From Allochromatium warmingii (lineage in GTDB: Bacteria; Pseudomonadota; Gammaproteobacteria; Chromatiales; Chromatiaceae), in assembly GCF_900107145.1 (NCBI RefSeq), contig NZ_FNOW01000003.1, positions 61,612 through 125,611 on the forward strand: a stretch of 64,000 nt of DNA, read 5' to 3'. Shown piece by piece: positions 61,501 through 64,000 of the stretch. The notes beneath the pieces were generated by a model. The model was not told where the DNA came from. It made no database searches and was given only the letters and a program-made list of their open reading frames with translations. Position numbers and translations under genes: made by a program. Within the stretch, counting starts at the first letter, position 1. Each line of letters begins with the position of its first letter.

Positions 61501-63568
61501 CGGCATTGACTTCCCAAATCACTGTCCGGCTTTGTTCAGCTAATTGCTGTAAGCGTTGTTCACGGTCGAGAATATCGCGCTGGGCTTGCTGAAGTCGCGT
61601 GACATCTTCATTGACTCCAACCACGCGCACCGCCTGTCCAGATTCATCACGAATCACCCGCGCCAACGCACGCAATGCCCGTACTGCACCATCATTCTGA
61701 CGCCGAATATAAAACGTCACATCAAACGGCTGTGATAATTCAATTAAAGCGCGAAATTCTGCTTCTACCGATGGCAATGATTCTGGAAGTACCAGTGCTG
61801 ACCAATCCGCGAAGCGACAGCCAAATTGTCGCGGTTCAAGGCCATACAACTGAAACATACGTTCATCCCAAACTAAATGATCATCTGCAATCGTATAATC
61901 CCAGATACCGAGATTTGCCGCTTCCGTAGCTAATTGCAATCGCTCTTCAGTGCGCCGTTTTTGGAGTTCATCCTGTTTGCGACTGGTAATATCGCGCATC
62001 ACTGCCAGCAACAGCGGCTGCTCATCGAGATCTAAGCGTGACGCCGTGACCATAACATCGATAATGCGACCATCTTTGCAGCGATGTTGGGTTTCAAATT
62101 CATCGCGTCCTTGCGTTAATATTTTTTCGATATGCGCAATAATGTACTCCGGCGATTCGTTGACTTCATAATCACTGATACGCACATGCAAAAATTCCTC
62201 GGCTGTATAACCGAGTTGCGCACAGGCGACTTGATTAAATTCCAGCGTTGCGCCATTACGCGGATTAATTAACAGCGTCGCGTCAGGATAAACTTCAAAA
62301 AGCGTGCGGAACTTAAATTCTTGTTTTTCTAATTGATGGCGGGTTTTAATCTGATGATGTTGATCGAGAATATAACCGCACAGCGCCCGCAGTTGTCCGG
62401 CTTCATTATATTCAGGAACAGCATATTGATAAAACCAGCGATAATAACCGGCTTGCGTGCGCACGCGACAGCGTAATTCAATAAATGCTGAACGCTCTGT
62501 TAAATGATTTGCGAGTTGCGATTGAATCGCGTCGCGATCTTCAGGATGAATTAAATCCTGAAAACACTGCTGTGGATGCAGCAGGGTGTCACGGTCGTAG
62601 CCGAGAATATCAATAACATTAGGTGAAATATATTCCAGTGGCCAGCCGGGGTGAGGTGCCCAAATGCAGAAAAGTAGCGGCCCAGCGGCAAAAAAGCGCG
62701 ATTCGCGTTTATCGAGTAATGCCGCGAGCACCTGATTTGAGGTGCGCAATTCTTGATTGAAGCGTTCGAGGTCTTGGTGATTGCTTTTGAGCAGATTAAA
62801 CCAATTATTATAATAGAGACTAACGAGATCTTTATGACTGACTAAGCCGAGAATTTGTCCAGTTTCAGCAATAACAACGACTCGCTTAATACGCTCATGC
62901 CGGCACAAACGCAACGCATCAGAAATGGTTGCGCCTTCATTTAGTGTGAATAACGGATGACTCATGCGGGTGTGCATGGGCGCAGTTAAATCAGCGCGTT
63001 CGTTGATTAACTGAATTAAATCGCGCTGCGTCAAAATGCCGGTTGGTTGCCCGCGATCATCGGTCGCAACTGCTGCCGTAAATCGTCCGGCATCCATCGC
63101 GCACATAACTTCGCGCAAATTGACATCCTGATGAACTGTCAGGGGTTGAATGCCATGAATTAAATCGCCCAAGCTTTGTGCTTCAGCCAGCACCTCGGGA
63201 TCGAGACTACGCGCCAGATCGCTGTAACTGACGATGCCAACGAGCTGTCCGCGCCGATCAATCAGGCACAGATGCTCAGAGCGATTGCGGATGGAGTGTA
63301 GACCCTCAAGCACCGAGTCGTCGGGGTCGAGCACTTCGGCTGCGGGCAGTTCGACCTGCGCCAGCGTGGTCGTCGGTGACAGGCCGCGCACACGAAAAGC
63401 GAGCAGACTACTGGCTACCACCAAGCGGTAGCGACCATCGGTTGACGGCACCACGACACTGCGAATGTTGTGCTGCTGCATGGTTTTTGCCGCGTCCGCA
63501 AGCGTCGCTGTGGGTGGCAAAGTGATGACCGCCGTGGTGGCGAGTGTCCGCAACGGAGGAAACAGCAT
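58574..63568 (-). CDS. Hybrid sensor histidine kinase with CBS tandem, five PAS, two REC and HPt domains
   Basis: A 1664-residue cytosolic protein without transmembrane helices. Four CBS motifs (two Bateman modules) fill residues 1-250, followed by five PAS domains at about 295-402, 418-530, 545-657, 675-786 and 797-912. Then come a HisKA domain with H936 (SHEIRTPMN), a HATPase with N-box NLLSNAIKF and G-boxes DTGIGI and GGTGLGL, REC1 (D1227, [13 protein letters not shown]), REC2 (D1371, [11 protein letters not shown]) and an HPt domain with H1519 (LLHTLKG). This is a full phosphorelay. CBS pairs usually sense adenine nucleotides, so energy state plus PAS signals (redox, light or ligand) may be integrated. 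The ATG at 63568 is preferred to a longer frame. The GGDEF response regulator follows directly. Confidence 0.93.
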   Translation of the reverse strand: MLFPPLRTLATTAVITLPPTATLADAAKTMQQHNIRSVVVPSTDGRYRLVVASSLLAFRVRGLSPTTTLAQVELPAAEVLDPDDSVLEGLHSIRNRSEHLCLIDRRGQLVGIVSYSDLARSLDPEVLAEAQSLGDLIHGIQPLTVHQDVNLREVMCAMDAGRFTAAVATDDRGQPTGILTQRDLIQLINERADLTAPMHTRMSHPLFTLNEGATISDALRLCRHERIKRVVVIAETGQILGLVSHKDLVSLYYNNWFNLLKSNHQDLERFNQELRTSNQVLAALLDKRESRFFAAGPLLFCIWAPHPGWPLEYISPNVIDILGYDRDTLLHPQQCFQDLIHPEDRDAIQSQLANHLTERSAFIELRCRVRTQAGYYRWFYQYAVPEYNEAGQLRALCGYILDQHHQIKTRHQLEKQEFKFRTLFEVYPDATLLINPRNGATLEFNQVACAQLGYTAEEFLHVRISDYEVNESPEYIIAHIEKILTQGRDEFETQHRCKDGRIIDVMVTASRLDLDEQPLLLAVMRDITSRKQDELQKRRTEERLQLATEAANLGIWDYTIADDHLVWDERMFQLYGLEPRQFGCRFADWSALVLPESLPSVEAEFRALIELSQPFDVTFYIRRQNDGAVRALRALARVIRDESGQAVRVVGVNEDVTRLQQAQRDILDREQRLQQLAEQSRTVIWEVNAEGLYTYLSPVAEIVWGYAPDEIVGRRCFYDLHPEPGREAFKNAVFAAFAQQCNFQGCINPIQCKAGQVIWVSTNALPIMDEQGQLLGYRGSDVDITEAKYAKDALEAEKERFRGIFEKTGSGVAVYQPTHDGQDFIFTDYNPAAERLDQTNHEQVIGRNLMDCFPAALEMGLIDVLRQVNITGQTQFLPSVFYQDNRLQAWRENTIFKLSSGEVVAVYNDLTAIKQAQEAAERASRAKSQFLANMSHEIRTPMNAVIGLSDLLLDTPLDAKQRDYLSKIRDSSRLLLGIINDILDYSKIEADKLDLVIQPFCLDDLLDQMRTLFGNAADAKGIELIFDLAVSSQNRVAGDALRLGQVLINLLSNAIKFTERGQVVLSIYQLDAGIESACLRFEVRDTGIGITPEQQARLFKPFSQADSSTTRRYGGTGLGLVISQKLVKKMGGSLQLEATAGIGSRFYFDLTLPMLPALEDDATLPETMPLGGRVLIVDDHAASRTVLRGLLEQRDFTVVEADSGAAAIRAVQAAERAGESFAFLLMDWKMPGELDGLQTLTELHAQRRSGVLSGKRIPALIVSAYSQQDVADHASLYSAFLSKPVTATALFRAMQYAVSEHCDPERPLRSSARRVPDLRAYTLLLVEDNALNREVATAILNKTGVKILIAQDGQAAIDCVRDTAVDLVLMDLQMPVMDGFEATRRLRLEQPDLPIIALSAAVMDADREQAQAAGANDHLAKPIEIQALFAMLEKWLPVEKYWDVVPSESHSASASRLTRAASDQAPLIDTARALQAFDGDQVLYQRALQLFGEQLATEFAPLFGPVEQIEPHLQRRLLHTLKGLAATVGAQALSAAAARLEGHLRRGEPLPAAELSSFEHSLHQVQTHLAALTATTVAAARQPRTHPSETAASIAPVFDELLRALTAGEWIDDALLTRLTEFIQDCGHQAAVDEIRSLVAAFEHDRARNLLQSLAEQLCIKKLV

Positions 63569-63753
63569 CGGTGTTGGTCGCGTTTGGGGTGAGTGGGCGA
63601 GTGTACTATTGTGCGTGCATCCGTCTCTCGAATTGAATGGATATTTTCTAGTGAATCGAAATCCAGATCTGCAACCCAAGGTTCATCAAAAAACCCAATT
63701 ATAGTTATTTGCAGAAGTGTCTATAATTATAGTAAATAAAAGAGGTTTTCACG

Positions 63754-64000
63754 ATGAGAGTGCGAAATATAAAAATTGAAAACCCAGACTTACTGGCTTG
63801 CTCTATCAAAAAAGAGTGTGATCCAGCTATCAAATATCGACTAGCTTTTTTGCAATCTGTAAAAGAAGATCCTGATCATATAGAAGAGTCCTGTCAGATC
63901 TTTTCAGTGTCAGTACCTACAGCGTATGTTTGGATTCGAGAATGGAATAAGAATGGCTACGAGGGGATCGCGCATCCTTATCACAAATCCGAGCGCTTGC
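63754..64000 (+). mobile_element. IS630-like transposase, N-terminal fragment (cut by window edge)
   Basis: An open frame starts at the ATG at 63754 (AGAGG seven bases upstream) and is still open at the edge, giving 82 residues. The sequence contains a winged-helix-turn-helix of the type at the N-terminus of IS630-family transposases (AIKYRLAFLQSVKED, FSVSVPTAYVWIREWNKNGYEGI). The DDE catalytic region lies beyond the window. Its base composition is clearly more A/T-rich than the neighbours. Upstream are a 12-bp palindrome CTATAATTATAG (63721-63732) and a second AATTATAG at 63697-63704, which may belong to the element's left end or its promoter. It could also be a stand-alone HTH protein. Confidence 0.7.

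Overview
This 64 kb window looks like a chromosomal contig of a gammaproteobacterium. Gene neighbourhoods typical of that class are present: yicC-gmk-rpoZ-spoT, prmA-dusB, mutY-yggX, yjcH-like/actP and pntAA-pntAB-pntB. It is mostly ordinary housekeeping sequence, with an unusually dense set of signalling genes. The right edge runs into an IS630-like transposase. Carbon genes (ppc, gltA, acetate permease, transhydrogenase, sdhCD) and cobalamin genes would suit a Chromatiales/Competibacter-type organism, but that placement is a guess.

Layout. 1-7.6 kb: the end of a c-type cytochrome gene, then yajQ-dsbC-PP2C phosphatase (minus strand), ycgN, trhP with a ChaN-PDZ protein, and an exported M1 peptidase. 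7.7-19.7 kb: ileS, sdhCD without sdhAB, spoT-rpoZ, gmk-yicC, a Ser/Thr kinase and ppc. 19.7-22.8 kb: an NDUFA9-like SDR, an HPF-like protein, an unknown protein and a vapBC pair. 22.8-27.3 kb: dnaE, interrupted by two small endonuclease-less inteins. 27.6-35.2 kb: an EAL-CBS-GGDEF protein, a PD-(D/E)XK-like protein, cobK, a cytochrome b561 and a large Cache-PAS-GAF-PAS-GGDEF-EAL protein. 35.3-39.9 kb: a cobalamin block with TcuB-like and TcuA-like genes (together resembling a split CobZ), cobM and a long cbiZ. 40-46.8 kb: terC, then a minus-strand set of porin, periplasmic phosphate-binding-like protein, SpoIIE phosphatase/anti-sigma kinase, STAS protein and HD-GYP protein. 46.9-50.6 kb: tRNA-Gly(CCC), mutY, yggX, tRNA-Phe, dusB and prmA. 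50.7-57.6 kb: transhydrogenase, citrate synthase and acetate permease. 57.6-63.6 kb: a giant CBS-PAS hybrid kinase with a PleD-like GGDEF response regulator.

How the genes work together. Five proteins belong to cyclic-di-GMP signalling (YajQ, EAL-CBS-GGDEF, Cache-GGDEF-EAL, HD-GYP, REC-GGDEF). Ser/Thr phosphorylation is represented by a Hanks-type kinase, two PP2C-type phosphatases and a STAS switch protein. The cobalamin genes point to aerobic-type ring contraction by CobZ plus corrinoid salvage by CbiZ. Citrate synthase, acetate uptake, PEP carboxylase and transhydrogenase form an acetate/TCA-centred metabolic set.

The most notable object is dnaE. Its two inteins sit 48 codons apart, and the second appears to start with Thr and end Ser-Asn, which is not the canonical splice chemistry. 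Other points worth checking are the split CobZ, the porin-to-HD-GYP signalling operon, orphan sdhCD, and small dispersed repeats that form the 3' ends of some genes. Positions and domain borders were read by eye; no database search was run.
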